Source: Martinezella multihospitum (GTDB taxonomy: Bacteria; Pseudomonadota; Alphaproteobacteria; Rhizobiales; Rhizobiaceae). From it: 64,000 bases of DNA. The translations under genes and the position numbers were made by a program. The stretch spans positions 186,001 through 250,000 of the forward strand of contig NZ_FMAG01000001.1 in the NCBI RefSeq assembly GCF_900094585.1. The letters are read 5' to 3'. The notes beneath the pieces were generated by a model. That model was not told where the DNA came from. It saw nothing but the letters and a program-made list of their open reading frames with translations, and made no database searches. Of this stretch, positions 26,964 through 38,866 are shown in pieces (positions within the stretch are counted from its first letter, which is position 1; each line of letters starts with the position of its first letter).

Positions 26964-28358
26964 ATGAAGCCTGACCACGTCTCGACCAGCGATATTCGCA
27001 GCGCTTTTTCCGCCGCCATGTCGGCGATGTATCGCGAAGAAGTTCCCGCCTATGGCACACTCATGGAACTTGTCGCCCGCGTCAACGATGAGACGCTCGC
27101 CGCGCAGCCCAAGCTCAAGGAGCGGCTGAAGGCAACCGATTATCTCGATCGCATCTCCGAGGAGCGGCACGGCGCCATCCGGCTTGGCACTGCTGCAGAG
27201 CTTGCGATGATGGCGCGCGTCTTCGCCGTCATGGGCATGTACCCGGTCGGCTATTACGATCTGTCGACCGCGGGCGTGCCTGTGCATTCGACCGCATTTC
27301 GCCCGATCGGCGATGCGGAGCTGAAGCGCAATCCCTTCCGCGTTTTCACTTCGCTGCTGCGCCTCGATCTGATTGCCGACGAAGACCTCCGCAAGGCCGC
27401 CGCGGACATTCTCGCCAAGCGCCAGATTTTCACTGATGGAGCCATTGCGCTCACAGAAAAGGCCGAGCGTGATGGCGGCCTGAACAACGACGATGCCCAG
27501 CGCTTCGTCAGCGAAGTGCTGGAAACCTTCCGCTGGCATGACGAAGCCAATGTCGATGCCTCCATGTACCACCGCCTCCACGACGCCCATCGCCTGATCG
27601 CCGACGTCGTGTCGTTCAAGGGCCCGCACATCAATCATCTGACACCGCGCACCCTGGATATCGATCAGGTGCAGGCCCTGATGCCGGATTACGATATCGC
27701 ACCGAAGGCTGTCGTCGAAGGTCCGCCGACACGCGCTTGCCCGATCCTGCTGCGCCAGACCTCGTTCAAGGCCCTTGAAGAGCCAGTCTCCTTCCGCAAT
27801 GCCGATGGCGTATGGGAAGAAGGTTCGCACACTGCCCGCTTTGGCGAGATCGAGCAACGCGGCATTGCACTGACGCCGAAGGGTCGTGCGTTTTACGACC
27901 GGCTGCTCGATCAATCCCGCAAGATCGTGTGCCCGGCGGCAGACGGTTCGAACGCACGCGATTATGAAGCAGCACTCACGCAAAGTTTTGCCGGCTTCCC
28001 GGATGATTGGGCGGCAATCCGTGCCGAAGGCTTCGGCTATTTCACCTACTCACTGACAGCCAAGGGCAAAACTGCCGCAACAAGCCATGGCGATATCGGC
28101 GCGCTGATCGAGAAGGGCCTCGTCCAGTTCGACCCGATCGTCTACGAGGATTTCCTCCCCGTCAGCGCCGCCGGCATCTTCCAGTCCAATCTCGGCGACG
28201 GCGCACAACAGGACTTCGTCGCCAGCCCGAACCAGCAGCGCTTCGAAGCCGATCTCGGCATGAAGGTGCTGAACGAATTCGATCATTATGCCGGCATCGA
28301 ACAGGCATCGATCGACGCCTGCCTGCGGGCACTTTCCAAACAAGACGCCGCCGAGTGA
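26964..28358 (+). CDS. hglS: 2-oxoadipate dioxygenase/decarboxylase (hydroxyglutarate synthase, DUF1338/YdcJ family)
   Basis: 464 aa, the full length of the family. Characteristic blocks are VPAYGTLMELVARVNDE, PVGYYDLSTAGVPVHSTAFRP (His metal ligand), FKGPHINHLTPRTLDID (His pair) and RFGEIEQRGIALTPKGRAFYD. The enzyme is a non-haem iron protein of the vicinal-oxygen-chelate fold. It turns 2-oxoadipate and oxygen into D-2-hydroxyglutarate and CO2. In this locus it links aminoadipate transamination to the D-2-hydroxyglutarate dehydrogenase encoded at 31327. An earlier annotation would be VOC-family or DUF1338 protein. The first codon follows AGGAAGAGATCGCAC. Confidence 0.92.
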   Translation: MKPDHVSTSDIRSAFSAAMSAMYREEVPAYGTLMELVARVNDETLAAQPKLKERLKATDYLDRISEERHGAIRLGTAAELAMMARVFAVMGMYPVGYYDLSTAGVPVHSTAFRPIGDAELKRNPFRVFTSLLRLDLIADEDLRKAAADILAKRQIFTDGAIALTEKAERDGGLNNDDAQRFVSEVLETFRWHDEANVDASMYHRLHDAHRLIADVVSFKGPHINHLTPRTLDIDQVQALMPDYDIAPKAVVEGPPTRACPILLRQTSFKALEEPVSFRNADGVWEEGSHTARFGEIEQRGIALTPKGRAFYDRLLDQSRKIVCPAADGSNARDYEAALTQSFAGFPDDWAAIRAEGFGYFTYSLTAKGKTAATSHGDIGALIEKGLVQFDPIVYEDFLPVSAAGIFQSNLGDGAQQDFVASPNQQRFEADLGMKVLNEFDHYAGIEQASIDACLRALSKQDAAE

Positions 28359-28418
28359 GGTGATGCGGCGATAACAGCCGCTCGCCATCGGGATTAAAGA
28401 CAAGTGGAGTTTCAAACG

Positions 28419-31191
<2,773 letters not shown>

Positions 31192-31192
31192 G

Positions 31193-31292
31193 GCAATTCC
31201 AGCAGAAGCGCAAAACGGTTCCGCGTCCTGAATTGCGTGAAAACAAAGAGATAGAGCATTTCCATAATTCTGTTTAAAAGCGGAAATGCTCT
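31193..31292 (+). repeat. Rhizobial intergenic palindromic repeat (RIME-like)
   Basis: Two adjoining dyads: GCAATTC...GAATTGC with a conserved inner part, then AGAGCATTTCC...GGAAATGCTCT. Sequence and layout match the intergenic mosaic elements common in Rhizobium. It fills almost all of the space between the aminotransferase gene and the next gene. A reverse-strand partial copy lies at 36141-36192. Confidence 0.65.
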
Positions 31293-31326
31293 ACTCATCG
31301 GATAGAACTCCGGAAGCCTTCGCATC

Positions 31327-34300
31327 ATGATACCACGCCTCGTTTCGGCGAAAGATAGCCACAAGCAGCAGATCGGCGCGCTCGGGCGTCGGCTGTCGGC
31401 ATTGGGCTTTCAGGGCGATGTGGAGACGGATGACGGCGCGCGGACGGTCGCCTCGACCGACAACTCGATCTATCAGCTTAAGCCCGCGGCAATCCTCTAT
31501 CCGCGCGGCGCCGATGACCTGAAGCGCATCGCCACAGCCATATCCGAGCCTGCCTTTTCCGATCTTGCCATCACCCCACGCGGGGGCGGCACCGGGACGA
31601 ACGGGCAATCGCTGACCTCTGGCATCGTCATCGACTGCTCCCGGCATATGAACCGTATTCTGGAGATCGACCCGGTTCGGAAGATCGCCCGAGTCGAGGC
31701 CGGCGTCGTCAAGGATCAGCTCAACAAGGCGCTGAAGCCCTATGGGCTGTTCTTCGCACCAGAGCTTTCCACCTCCAACCGCGCCACGATCGGCGGCATG
31801 ATCTCCACCGATGCCTGCGGTCAGGGCTCATGCCTCTACGGCAAGACCAGCAATCACATTCTCGGCCTTCACTTGGTGCTCTGCGACGGCACCAACTGGT
31901 GGTCGCGCCCTCTTGGCGAGGCCGAACTGGAGCAGATCAAGGCACGCAAGGATCGGATCGGCGAAATTCACCGGGTGGTCGATGCGATCGCCAGGGATAA
32001 AAGCGAGCTGATCGCGGCAACCTTCCCCAAGCTCAACCGCTACATGACCGGCTACGATCTTGCCCATATCCGCCGCGAGGACGGCCGTTTCGATCTCAAT
32101 GCAGTGCTCTGCGGGTCGGAAGGCACGCTTGCCATGATCGCCGAAGCTGAGCTTAACGTGCTGCCGATCCCGGCGCAATCAGCCCTCATCAACATCCGCT
32201 ATGGGGATTTCAACACGGCGCTCGAGGATGCGCGGCGGCTGGTGGCGCTGAAGGTCGCCTCGGTCGAGACGGTCGACGAGAAGGTGCTGGGTCTTGCCAA
32301 GGGCGACATCGTCTGGAGCGGCATTGCCCGCTTCTTTCCCGAGGATGCATCTGGTGTCGCCAATGGCATCAATATCGTCGAGGTGCTGGCCGATGATCGA
32401 GACGAGCTAGCACGCAAGCTGGCGGATGTGACCGCCGCCCTCGATAACAGCTCGACCCCGCGCCACAAGGGCTATACGATCGCCCGAGAAAGGGCCGAGA
32501 TCGAAGCAATCTGGTCGATGCGCAAGCGTGCCGTTGGCCTTCTCGGCAATGTCGAAGGGCCGGTACGGCCGGTGCCTTTCGTCGAGGACACCGCCGTTCC
32601 GCCCGAGCATTTGGCCGCCTACATAAGAGAATTCCGCGCGCTTCTCGATGCCGCGGAGCTGGATTACGGCATGTTCGGCCATGTCGATGCCGGCGTGCTG
32701 CATGTCCGCCCTGCGCTTGATCTCACCCGCGCCGACCATCAGCCGCTCGTGCGGAAGATCAGCGACGGCGTCGTAGCTCTCACCCGCAAATATGGCGGCG
32801 TGCTCTGGGGCGAGCATGGCAAAGGCGTGCGCTCTGAGTACGTCCCGGAATTCTTCGGCGATCTCTATCCCAGCCTGCAGGACGTCAAGCGCACGTTCGA
32901 TCCGGAAGATCGCCTCAATCCCGGCAAGATCGCATCCGGCGCATCTCGTCCACTGCTGAAAATCGATGACGTATCACTGCGTGGTGACTTTGATCGCGTC
33001 ATCGGCAATGATATCCGCGCTGCCTTCGACAATGCGGCCCATTGCAACGGCAACGGCGCCTGTTTCGATTTCGACGCCACAAGCCCGATGTGCCCTTCCT
33101 TCAAGGCGACGGGCGATCGGCGCTATTCGCCGAAGGGCCGCGCTGCACTGATGCGCGAATGGCTGCGCCTGCTTGCGGAGCGGCAGGTCGATCCGAAGCG
33201 CGAGGCACAAGTGCTGCGCCGCGCCAACCCCTTCGGCAATCTCTTGCGACGGATGCTCAACTCGCTCAATCCCGCCAATCGCAACGACTTCTCTCACGAG
33301 GTGCGGGCGGCAATGGACACCTGCCTCGCCTGCAAGGCCTGCGCAGGCCAATGTCCCGTCAAGGTCAGCGTCCCGGCCTTCCGCTCGAAGTTCCTCGAGC
33401 TCTATTACGGTCGTTACCTTAGGCCGCTGAAGGACCCGATCGTCGCGGCCATCGAGACGACTTTGCCGGTGATGGCGCGCTTCAAGTCCGGCTACAATCT
33501 GCTCACCCTATCCAGCGTGGGCCAGGCTTTGACGCGCCTTGCCGGCCTCACCGTACTTCCGGCTATGCCTGCAATATCGCTCGAACGGGAAGCCGCTCGT
33601 CTCGGCGTGCGCATCGCCACGCCGGAGCGTCTGGCGAAGCTCTCAACGAACGAACGAGGTCAGGCGGTCGTTATCATTGCCGATGTCTTCTCGACCCATT
33701 TCGATCCGGCTGTCGTCATCGCCGCTCTCAAGCTCGCGCTGAAGATGGGCTTCAAACCTTGGCTCGCCGCCTCGCAAGGCAACGGCAAGGCCCTGCACGT
33801 GCATGGCTATCTCGGTCGTTTCGAGAAAGCGGCAGCGAAATCGCGGGATTATCTCGATCGTATCTCAGAGCTGGGCATCACGCTTGTCGGCATCGATCCG
33901 TCGATGACGCTGACCTATCGCAGCGAATATGCCGCTTTGCCCTTCGCCCGGCTGCAGGCATCGGTGCTGCTGCTTCAGGAATGGCTTGCGGCCAATCTCG
34001 AGCGGTTGCCGCAGCCACAGGCTTCGCAGCAAGAACGCTTCACGCTGCTTGCCCATTGCACGGAGCGGACGAACGCGCCGGCCGCGCTCAAGCAATGGTC
34101 CACAGTGTTCGAAATATTGGGGATCAAGCTCGATATGGCCGATGTCGGCTGCTGCGGTATGGCCGGCACCTTCGGCCACGAGGTGCGCAATCGCGCCATC
34201 TCGGAAAAGCTTTACGCGATGAGCTGGCAGGACAGGATTGCCGAGAACGGCAATCAGACCGTGGTCATGGCGACTGGCTTTTCCTGTCGCTCTCAGGTCG

Positions 34301-34362
34301 CCAAGATCGATCGCCAAACCATCCCGCATCCAGTCGAGGTCCTCGAACGGCTTATCGCCTAG
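31327..34362 (+). CDS. FAD- and Fe-S-binding D-2-hydroxyglutarate dehydrogenase (YdiJ-type)
   Basis: 1011 aa, a single chain with three parts. An N-terminal FAD-binding type 4 domain (ITPRGGGTGTNGQSLT near residue 80; STSNRATIGGMISTDACGQGS near 145) and a FAD-oxidase C-terminal domain (GMFGHVDAGVLHVRPALDL) come first. Next is a 4Fe-4S segment, CLACKACAGQCPVKV, near residue 666. The last part is a GlpC-like domain with the CCG motif CCGMAGTFGHE near residue 942. YdiJ-like proteins oxidise D-2-hydroxyglutarate to 2-oxoglutarate and pass electrons to the respiratory chain. This completes the pathway opened by HglS. The gene is separated from the aminotransferase gene by a repeat element. Confidence 0.92.
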   Translation: MIPRLVSAKDSHKQQIGALGRRLSALGFQGDVETDDGARTVASTDNSIYQLKPAAILYPRGADDLKRIATAISEPAFSDLAITPRGGGTGTNGQSLTSGIVIDCSRHMNRILEIDPVRKIARVEAGVVKDQLNKALKPYGLFFAPELSTSNRATIGGMISTDACGQGSCLYGKTSNHILGLHLVLCDGTNWWSRPLGEAELEQIKARKDRIGEIHRVVDAIARDKSELIAATFPKLNRYMTGYDLAHIRREDGRFDLNAVLCGSEGTLAMIAEAELNVLPIPAQSALINIRYGDFNTALEDARRLVALKVASVETVDEKVLGLAKGDIVWSGIARFFPEDASGVANGINIVEVLADDRDELARKLADVTAALDNSSTPRHKGYTIARERAEIEAIWSMRKRAVGLLGNVEGPVRPVPFVEDTAVPPEHLAAYIREFRALLDAAELDYGMFGHVDAGVLHVRPALDLTRADHQPLVRKISDGVVALTRKYGGVLWGEHGKGVRSEYVPEFFGDLYPSLQDVKRTFDPEDRLNPGKIASGASRPLLKIDDVSLRGDFDRVIGNDIRAAFDNAAHCNGNGACFDFDATSPMCPSFKATGDRRYSPKGRAALMREWLRLLAERQVDPKREAQVLRRANPFGNLLRRMLNSLNPANRNDFSHEVRAAMDTCLACKACAGQCPVKVSVPAFRSKFLELYYGRYLRPLKDPIVAAIETTLPVMARFKSGYNLLTLSSVGQALTRLAGLTVLPAMPAISLEREAARLGVRIATPERLAKLSTNERGQAVVIIADVFSTHFDPAVVIAALKLALKMGFKPWLAASQGNGKALHVHGYLGRFEKAAAKSRDYLDRISELGITLVGIDPSMTLTYRSEYAALPFARLQASVLLLQEWLAANLERLPQPQASQQERFTLLAHCTERTNAPAALKQWSTVFEILGIKLDMADVGCCGMAGTFGHEVRNRAISEKLYAMSWQDRIAENGNQTVVMATGFSCRSQVAKIDRQTIPHPVEVLERLIA

Positions 34363-34393
34363 TCGCTGCGCAGCCGTTTCCAACGGCCAAAAC

Positions 34394-34421
34394 ATATGTG
34401 GCGCCCGAAGGCGCCACATAT
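34394..34421. terminator. Bidirectional terminator between convergent dehydrogenase genes
   Basis: Perfect 12-bp stem (ATATGTGGCGCC and complement) with a CGAA tetraloop. On the minus strand it is followed by GTTTTGG; on the plus strand it sits 31 bases after the stop of the large dehydrogenase gene. Confidence 0.8.
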
Positions 34422-34445
34422 AAAAACACTAGGAAGAATAGCCAC

Positions 34446-35549
34446 TTAGACGGCTTCTCTCATCCTGATCTTTTCAAGGCTGTAAACCTGGCCGAAGCGA
34501 TTGGCGAGGAAATCGCCGAGATCGATTTCTTCCTGGCAGACGAATCCCTTCGTCGGCAGCTTACCCTGAGCGAGGAGATCGAGCACGGTGGTGATGCCGG
34601 CGGCCGTTGTGATCTGGATCGCGCTCATCTTTTTGCCCGCGACGATGCCCGCATAGACCTTGTTGGCATAGGTCTCCTGCATATAGCGGCCCTCGCGCCA
34701 GCCGCAGACGGTGACGAAGACAACAACGACGTCCTGCATGGTGGCAGGCAGCGCATTTTCGAAGAGATCCTTCAGAACATCGCGGCGGTTCTTGAGGTTC
34801 AGGTCGTTGAGCAGCGCCTTGATGATGGCCTGATGGCCAGGGTAGCGGATGGTGCGGTAGTTCATCGTGCGCACGCGACCGGCCAGCGTCTTGGCGAGCG
34901 TGCCGAGACCGCCCGAGGTGTTGAAGGCCTCATAGGTGACGCCGTCGAGCGAAAACTCTTCGCGCTCTTCCATGGCCGGAACGGTCACGAGCTTGCCTTC
35001 GACGATCGCTTCGCAGGGCTCGATATATTCGTTGATCAGACCGTCCGTGCTCCAGGTCAGATTATAGTTCAGAGCGTTGGAGGGATATTGCGGCAGCGCG
35101 CCGACGCGCATGCGCACGCTGTCGAGACTGTCGAAACGCTTGGCGAGATCATTGGCAACGATCGAGATGAAGCCCGGCGCCAGGCCGCATTGCGGGATGA
35201 AGGCGGTGCTCGCACCCTCAGCCAGCTCTTCCACCTTCTTTGTGGTGGCGACGTCTTCCGTGAGGTCGAGATAGTGAACGCCGGCTTCAAGCGCCGCTTC
35301 CGCGACAAAACCCGTGAGATGGAACGGTGCTGCCGACAAAACGGCAAACTTGCCCTTCAGGACGCCGACCAGACCGGTGCGGTCGGCAATGTCGACGGCA
35401 CCGGTGGAAATTGCAGGGTGACGATCGATCTTGTCGAGCTGCTCCTGGCTACGGTCGGCGACGACGACCTTGTAATCGCCCGTTTCGGCCAACATCAGAG
35501 CGATCGCCCCACCGATCTTGCCTGCACCGATGACCACTATGTCTTTCAT
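34446..35549 (-). CDS. lysDH: L-lysine 6-dehydrogenase (saccharopine-dehydrogenase-like fold)
   Basis: 367 aa. The ATG at 35549 follows AGGGG by 5 bases; an upstream in-frame extension is discarded. The Rossmann motif is IVVIGAGKIGGAIALMLAETGDY, followed by APFHLTGFVAEAALEAGVHYLDLTED and CGLAPGFISIVANDLAKRFDSLDSVRMRVGALPQYPSNALNYNLTWSTDGLINEYI. The last part matches the Agrobacterium lysine 6-dehydrogenase almost throughout. The enzyme deaminates the epsilon carbon of L-lysine with NAD, giving piperideine-6-carboxylate for AmaB. It is divergent from an Lrp-type regulator and convergent with the hglS operon. Confidence 0.92.
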   Translation of the reverse strand: MKDIVVIGAGKIGGAIALMLAETGDYKVVVADRSQEQLDKIDRHPAISTGAVDIADRTGLVGVLKGKFAVLSAAPFHLTGFVAEAALEAGVHYLDLTEDVATTKKVEELAEGASTAFIPQCGLAPGFISIVANDLAKRFDSLDSVRMRVGALPQYPSNALNYNLTWSTDGLINEYIEPCEAIVEGKLVTVPAMEEREEFSLDGVTYEAFNTSGGLGTLAKTLAGRVRTMNYRTIRYPGHQAIIKALLNDLNLKNRRDVLKDLFENALPATMQDVVVVFVTVCGWREGRYMQETYANKVYAGIVAGKKMSAIQITTAAGITTVLDLLAQGKLPTKGFVCQEEIDLGDFLANRFGQVYSLEKIRMREAV

Positions 35550-35687
35550 ATGATTCCCCTGCATTTCATTGATAAGATTTTTATAAGTGTAGGCAGGAGT
35601 TGAACGATTCATAGCGACGAAAAACGCATTTCGTTGTATAAATATAATCAATATGACGACACAGTTTCGCAAAATGCAGGAAACGGC

Positions 35688-36119
35688 ATGCAGGTTACAG
35701 ATAAAGACCGCGAACTGATTGCCTTGCTCGGCCAGAATGCCCGGATGCCGGTTGCGACGCTTGCCAAAAAGCTGTCTCTGTCGCGCACCACGGTCCAGGC
35801 GAGGCTCGAACGGCTGGAGCGCGAAGGCGTGATATCAGGCTACGGCCTTCGCCTGTCGGAGACCTATCTTTCTGGCCTCATTCGCGCGCACGTGCTGATT
35901 ACCATTGCGCCGAAGGCGCTGGCGGCGGTGACGGCGTCTCTGGACGCTATCCCACAGGTAACAACGCTTCATTCCGTCAGCGGCACGTTCGATCTGATCG
36001 CCATCGTCGCAGCACCTTCGATTTCCGAACTGGATCAGCTGATCGACGAGATCGGCACGATCGACGGCGTCGAACGCACCTTGTCGTCCATCATTCTCTC
36101 AACGCGAATCTCGCGCTAA
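35688..36119 (+). CDS. Lrp/AsnC-family regulator, likely lysine-responsive
   Basis: 143 aa from the ATG at 35688 (AGGAAACGGC before it). The helix-turn-helix reads DKDRELIALLGQNARMPVATLAKKLSLSRTTVQARLERLEREGVISGYGL. The RAM domain includes TTLHSVSGTFDLIAIVAAPSISELDQLIDEIG. It is divergent from lysDH across a 138-base AT-rich gap, so lysine-dependent activation of lysDH is the natural guess. The stop codon lies inside the stem of its own terminator. Confidence 0.92.
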   Translation: MQVTDKDRELIALLGQNARMPVATLAKKLSLSRTTVQARLERLEREGVISGYGLRLSETYLSGLIRAHVLITIAPKALAAVTASLDAIPQVTTLHSVSGTFDLIAIVAAPSISELDQLIDEIGTIDGVERTLSSIILSTRISR

Positions 36120-36139
36120 AGGCGGCTTAAGCGCCTTTT
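36118..36139 (+). terminator. Rho-independent terminator overlapping the Lrp gene stop
   Basis: AAAGGCG and its complement form a 7-bp stem with a GCTTAAG loop, followed by T. It starts in the TAA stop codon itself. Confidence 0.6.
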
Positions 36140-36140
36140 G

Positions 36141-36192
36141 GTTTCACGCATTCCGGACGGAAAATCGCTACGCACTTTTCCTGGGAATGCTC
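36141..36192 (-). repeat. Rhizobial intergenic repeat, partial reverse copy
   Basis: Read on the minus strand it contains CAGGAAAAGTGCG, then TTTTCCGTCCGGAAT, and ends in GCGTGAAAC. This is the inner part of the RIME-like element at 31193-31292, lacking the GAGCATTTCC dyad. It lies between the convergent Lrp and importer genes. Confidence 0.6.
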
Positions 36193-36195
36193 CAA

Positions 36196-37017
36196 TCAGC
36201 CAAGCACCGGCTCCATCTCAGGCGTGGTGGACAAGACGGCCTCCTTCAAAGCCCGTGAATAGGGATGTTGCGGATTGTCGAGGACCGCACGTGCGCCACC
36301 CTGCTCGACGATCTCGCCCTTCTTCATGATGATGATGCGATCGCTGATATAGTAGGCGGTCGCCAGATCATGGGTGATGTAGATGATCGAGAGCCCGAGT
36401 TCCTTCTTCAGCTGACCGAAGAGATTGACGATCGCCATTCTCAGCGAAGCATCGACCATCGAGACCGGCTCGTCGGCCACCAGCAGCCGCGGTTGCGGAA
36501 TGAGCGCCCGCGCGATGGCCGTTCGTTGCAACTGGCCGCCGGACAGCTCATGCGGAAAGCGCCCCTTAATCTCGGCAAGCGTCAGGCCGATGTGGGCGAG
36601 CGCCTCGTCGGCCATGCGCTCGACATCGGCTCGGTTTGGCCGCGCGCCGGCAGGCGCAAAACTTTTTGCTGTTTCAAAGAGATACCGGTCGACCCTCTTG
36701 AGCGGGTTGAATGCCTCGAACGGGTTCTGAAGAACCGGCTGCACCTCGCGCATGAAGGCCCGGCGCTCGGACCGTCCGTGAATGGCGACGGGCTTGCCGC
36801 GAAAGAGGAGATCCCCCGATGTCGGCGCCGTCTGGCCGAGGATCATCGCCGCAATGGTGGATTTTCCCGAGCCCGACTCGCCGACGATGGAGAGGATTTC
36901 CGGCTCCTCTCCCAGGCTCAGACTGACATCGCGAACCGCCACGATCTGGCGACGGCTGAGCATGCCGCCCTGCCGGTAGATCTTGCTGACATGCGACAGA
37001 GAAAGAAGATCGTTCAT
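36196..37017 (-). CDS. Opp/Dpp-family ABC transporter ATP-binding protein (second ATPase)
   Basis: 273 aa from the ATG at 37017, which overlaps the upstream ATPase stop (ATGA). Walker A is GESGSGKST, followed by a Q-loop region VQPVLQNPFEAFNPLKRV, signature LSGGQLQRTAIARAL, and Walker B LLVADEPVSMVDASL, where VSMVD replaces the common TSALD. The switch His is in YITHDLATAYYISDRIIIMKKGEIVEQG. The chain ends with the Opp-type extension HPYSRALKEAVLS. It pairs with the ATPase encoded at 37014-38003 to energise the importer for arabino-oligosaccharides inferred from the island. Confidence 0.92.
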   Translation of the reverse strand: MNDLLSLSHVSKIYRQGGMLSRRQIVAVRDVSLSLGEEPEILSIVGESGSGKSTIAAMILGQTAPTSGDLLFRGKPVAIHGRSERRAFMREVQPVLQNPFEAFNPLKRVDRYLFETAKSFAPAGARPNRADVERMADEALAHIGLTLAEIKGRFPHELSGGQLQRTAIARALIPQPRLLVADEPVSMVDASLRMAIVNLFGQLKKELGLSIIYITHDLATAYYISDRIIIMKKGEIVEQGGARAVLDNPQHPYSRALKEAVLSTTPEMEPVLG

Positions 37018-38003
37018 CGCGCTCCTCCCGTCACCGCGAAGCAGGCCACGCGCCGATCCGGCTCGACGGTCACCATGGGCGGCGCTTCGCGGCTGCAGAT
37101 GTCCATGCGCTTCGGACAGCGAGGGTGAAAGCGGCATCCCTCCGGTGGCATGGCGAGATTGGGCGGCCTGCCCTCAAGCGAGGGGCGCGTGGAGGCATCG
37201 CCAATCCGCGGAAGGCTTGCGACCAGATGCTGCGTATAGGGATGCAGCGGCAGCTGGAAAAGCTTGCGTGTCGGCGCCTCCTCCACCAGCCTTCCGGCAT
37301 AAACGATGCCGATACGATCGGAAACGGCGGCGTGAACGCCCATGTCATGGGTCACGAACAGGAAGGACGAACCCATCTCGCGCTGGATCTCGCGGATCAT
37401 CGACAGCACGTCGCGCTGGACGATGACATCGAGCGCCGTCGTCGGCTCATCGGCGATGATGAATTCCGGCGTCAGGATGGTGGCGAGCGCGATCGTCATG
37501 CGCTGGCGCATGCCGCCGGACAATTCATGCGGATAGGCATCGAGGAGATGCGCGTCGAGCTTCAGTCGTTGGAGATGTGTGCCAACCCGGTCGAAGAACG
37601 TGCCGCGATCGGCTTTCATGTGTCGGAAGGCAAAATCCGTGAACGAGTGCCGGATGCGCCGCACAGGATTGAGCACATTCATCGATCCCTGCATGATGTA
37701 GGAGAGATGGCGCCAGCGAAGTGACGCCCGCTGCTCCGGCGTCATCGCGTAGATATCCTGGGTGCCGCTGTTGAAGTGGAACTTGACAGCGCCGGAGACG
37801 ACGCGAAGCGGCGGCCGGATGGCGCCCGCGATGGTCTTGATCAGCGTCGTCTTGCCGCTGCTCGATTCACCGGCAACCCCGTAAATCTCGCCGCGGCCGA
37901 TCGACAGGCTGACATCGTCAACCGCCCGCACTTCGCGATCGACGCCGTAAAGGAAGGCCCGGTAATAGGCCTTGAGGTTGTTGACTTCGACGACAGCCTC
38001 CAT
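37014..38003 (-). CDS. Opp/Dpp-family ABC transporter ATP-binding protein (first ATPase)
   Basis: 329 aa. Walker A is the variant GESSSGKTT, with Ser in place of the second Gly and the catalytic Lys kept. The signature is [14 protein letters not shown], Walker B FIIADEPTTALDVIVQRD and the switch His is in FVTHDMGVHAAVSDRIGIVYAG. The C-terminal oligopeptide-transporter motif (GCRFHPRCPKRMDIC) holds Cys residues of the Opp-type Fe-S or metal site. Its stop overlaps the next ATPase start, and the permease genes lie immediately upstream. Confidence 0.93.
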   Translation of the reverse strand: MEAVVEVNNLKAYYRAFLYGVDREVRAVDDVSLSIGRGEIYGVAGESSSGKTTLIKTIAGAIRPPLRVVSGAVKFHFNSGTQDIYAMTPEQRASLRWRHLSYIMQGSMNVLNPVRRIRHSFTDFAFRHMKADRGTFFDRVGTHLQRLKLDAHLLDAYPHELSGGMRQRMTIALATILTPEFIIADEPTTALDVIVQRDVLSMIREIQREMGSSFLFVTHDMGVHAAVSDRIGIVYAGRLVEEAPTRKLFQLPLHPYTQHLVASLPRIGDASTRPSLEGRPPNLAMPPEGCRFHPRCPKRMDICSREAPPMVTVEPDRRVACFAVTGGAR

Positions 38004-38005
38004 GC

Positions 38006-38863
38006 CTAGCCTCCCATCCTGTTCAAGCGACTGCGGGGATCGTTGTATTCATTCATCGACATTGACAGCAGGAAGAGCGCCATGAACAGCACGACGATGG
38101 CGGCCACCGGCGCTGCGACCCACCACCATGTACCGGCAATCAGCGCCGAATGTGCATTGGCCCAATAGATCATCATGCCCATGGTCGGTGTCTCGATGTC
38201 GGTGAAACCGAGCACCGACAGCGTGATCTCCATGCCGATCGACCAGATCATGTTGTTCATCGTCGTGGCGAAGACGATCGGCAGCACATAGGGCAGATGC
38301 TCCTGGACGAGGATCTTGGACATACTCATGCCCGAATAGACGCTCTGCGTGGTAAATGGCCGCGTCTTCAGGCTGATCGCCACCGAGCGGATCAGGCGCG
38401 CGTCATAGGACCAGCCGAGCGATGCCATGACGACGATCAGCACCGTCCACGTCATTTCGTCCTTGAGCACGAAATAGAACAGGATCAGCAGCGGAAATTG
38501 CGGAATGACCATGATGCTGTCATTGATCGCCATCAGCGCGCGATCGACTGCACCGCCGGCATAGCCCGCCACCAGCCCCACCACCAGCGAAATGATGCGC
38601 GACAGAATGGCGACGCCGATGCCGAAATAAAGCGTGTTGCGGAGCGCTGTCGTGAGCTGCCAGAAAACATCCTGACCGCGTGATGTCGTACCCAGCCAGT
38701 ATTGCCCGTCCGGCGGCATATCCGGCGGCAGCAGATAGAGATCGGAAGGGCCATAGGGTGAGAAATAAGACAGGATCACCAGCCCGACGATGATGGCGAG
38801 CAGCAGGAGACCAAAAAGGAATTCCATATTCTGGCGAGCAAGGTCGCGAACGATCGTCAGCAT
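38006..38863 (-). CDS. Opp/Dpp-family ABC transporter permease (DppC-like)
   Basis: 285 aa inner-membrane protein. An N-terminal segment (FLFGLLLLAIIVGLVILSYF) is followed by a periplasmic stretch with LGTTSRGQDVFWQLTTALRNTLYFG, the DppC hallmark, and about five more hydrophobic helices. The coupling loop reads RPFTTQSVYSGMSMSKILVQEHLPYVLPIVFATTMNNMIWSIG. It lies 2 bases from the downstream ATPase gene and 3 bases from the other permease gene, so it is clearly operonic. The end (SMSMNEYNDPRSRLNRMGG) is the usual cytoplasmic tail. Confidence 0.92.
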   Translation of the reverse strand: MLTIVRDLARQNMEFLFGLLLLAIIVGLVILSYFSPYGPSDLYLLPPDMPPDGQYWLGTTSRGQDVFWQLTTALRNTLYFGIGVAILSRIISLVVGLVAGYAGGAVDRALMAINDSIMVIPQFPLLILFYFVLKDEMTWTVLIVVMASLGWSYDARLIRSVAISLKTRPFTTQSVYSGMSMSKILVQEHLPYVLPIVFATTMNNMIWSIGMEITLSVLGFTDIETPTMGMMIYWANAHSALIAGTWWWVAAPVAAIVVLFMALFLLSMSMNEYNDPRSRLNRMGG

Positions 38864-38866
38864 GGC

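Noticed and set aside
33759..35603. 614-codon open frame on the plus strand
   Set aside because: It begins inside the large dehydrogenase gene in another frame and runs antisense through lysDH; no motif and no ribosome site.
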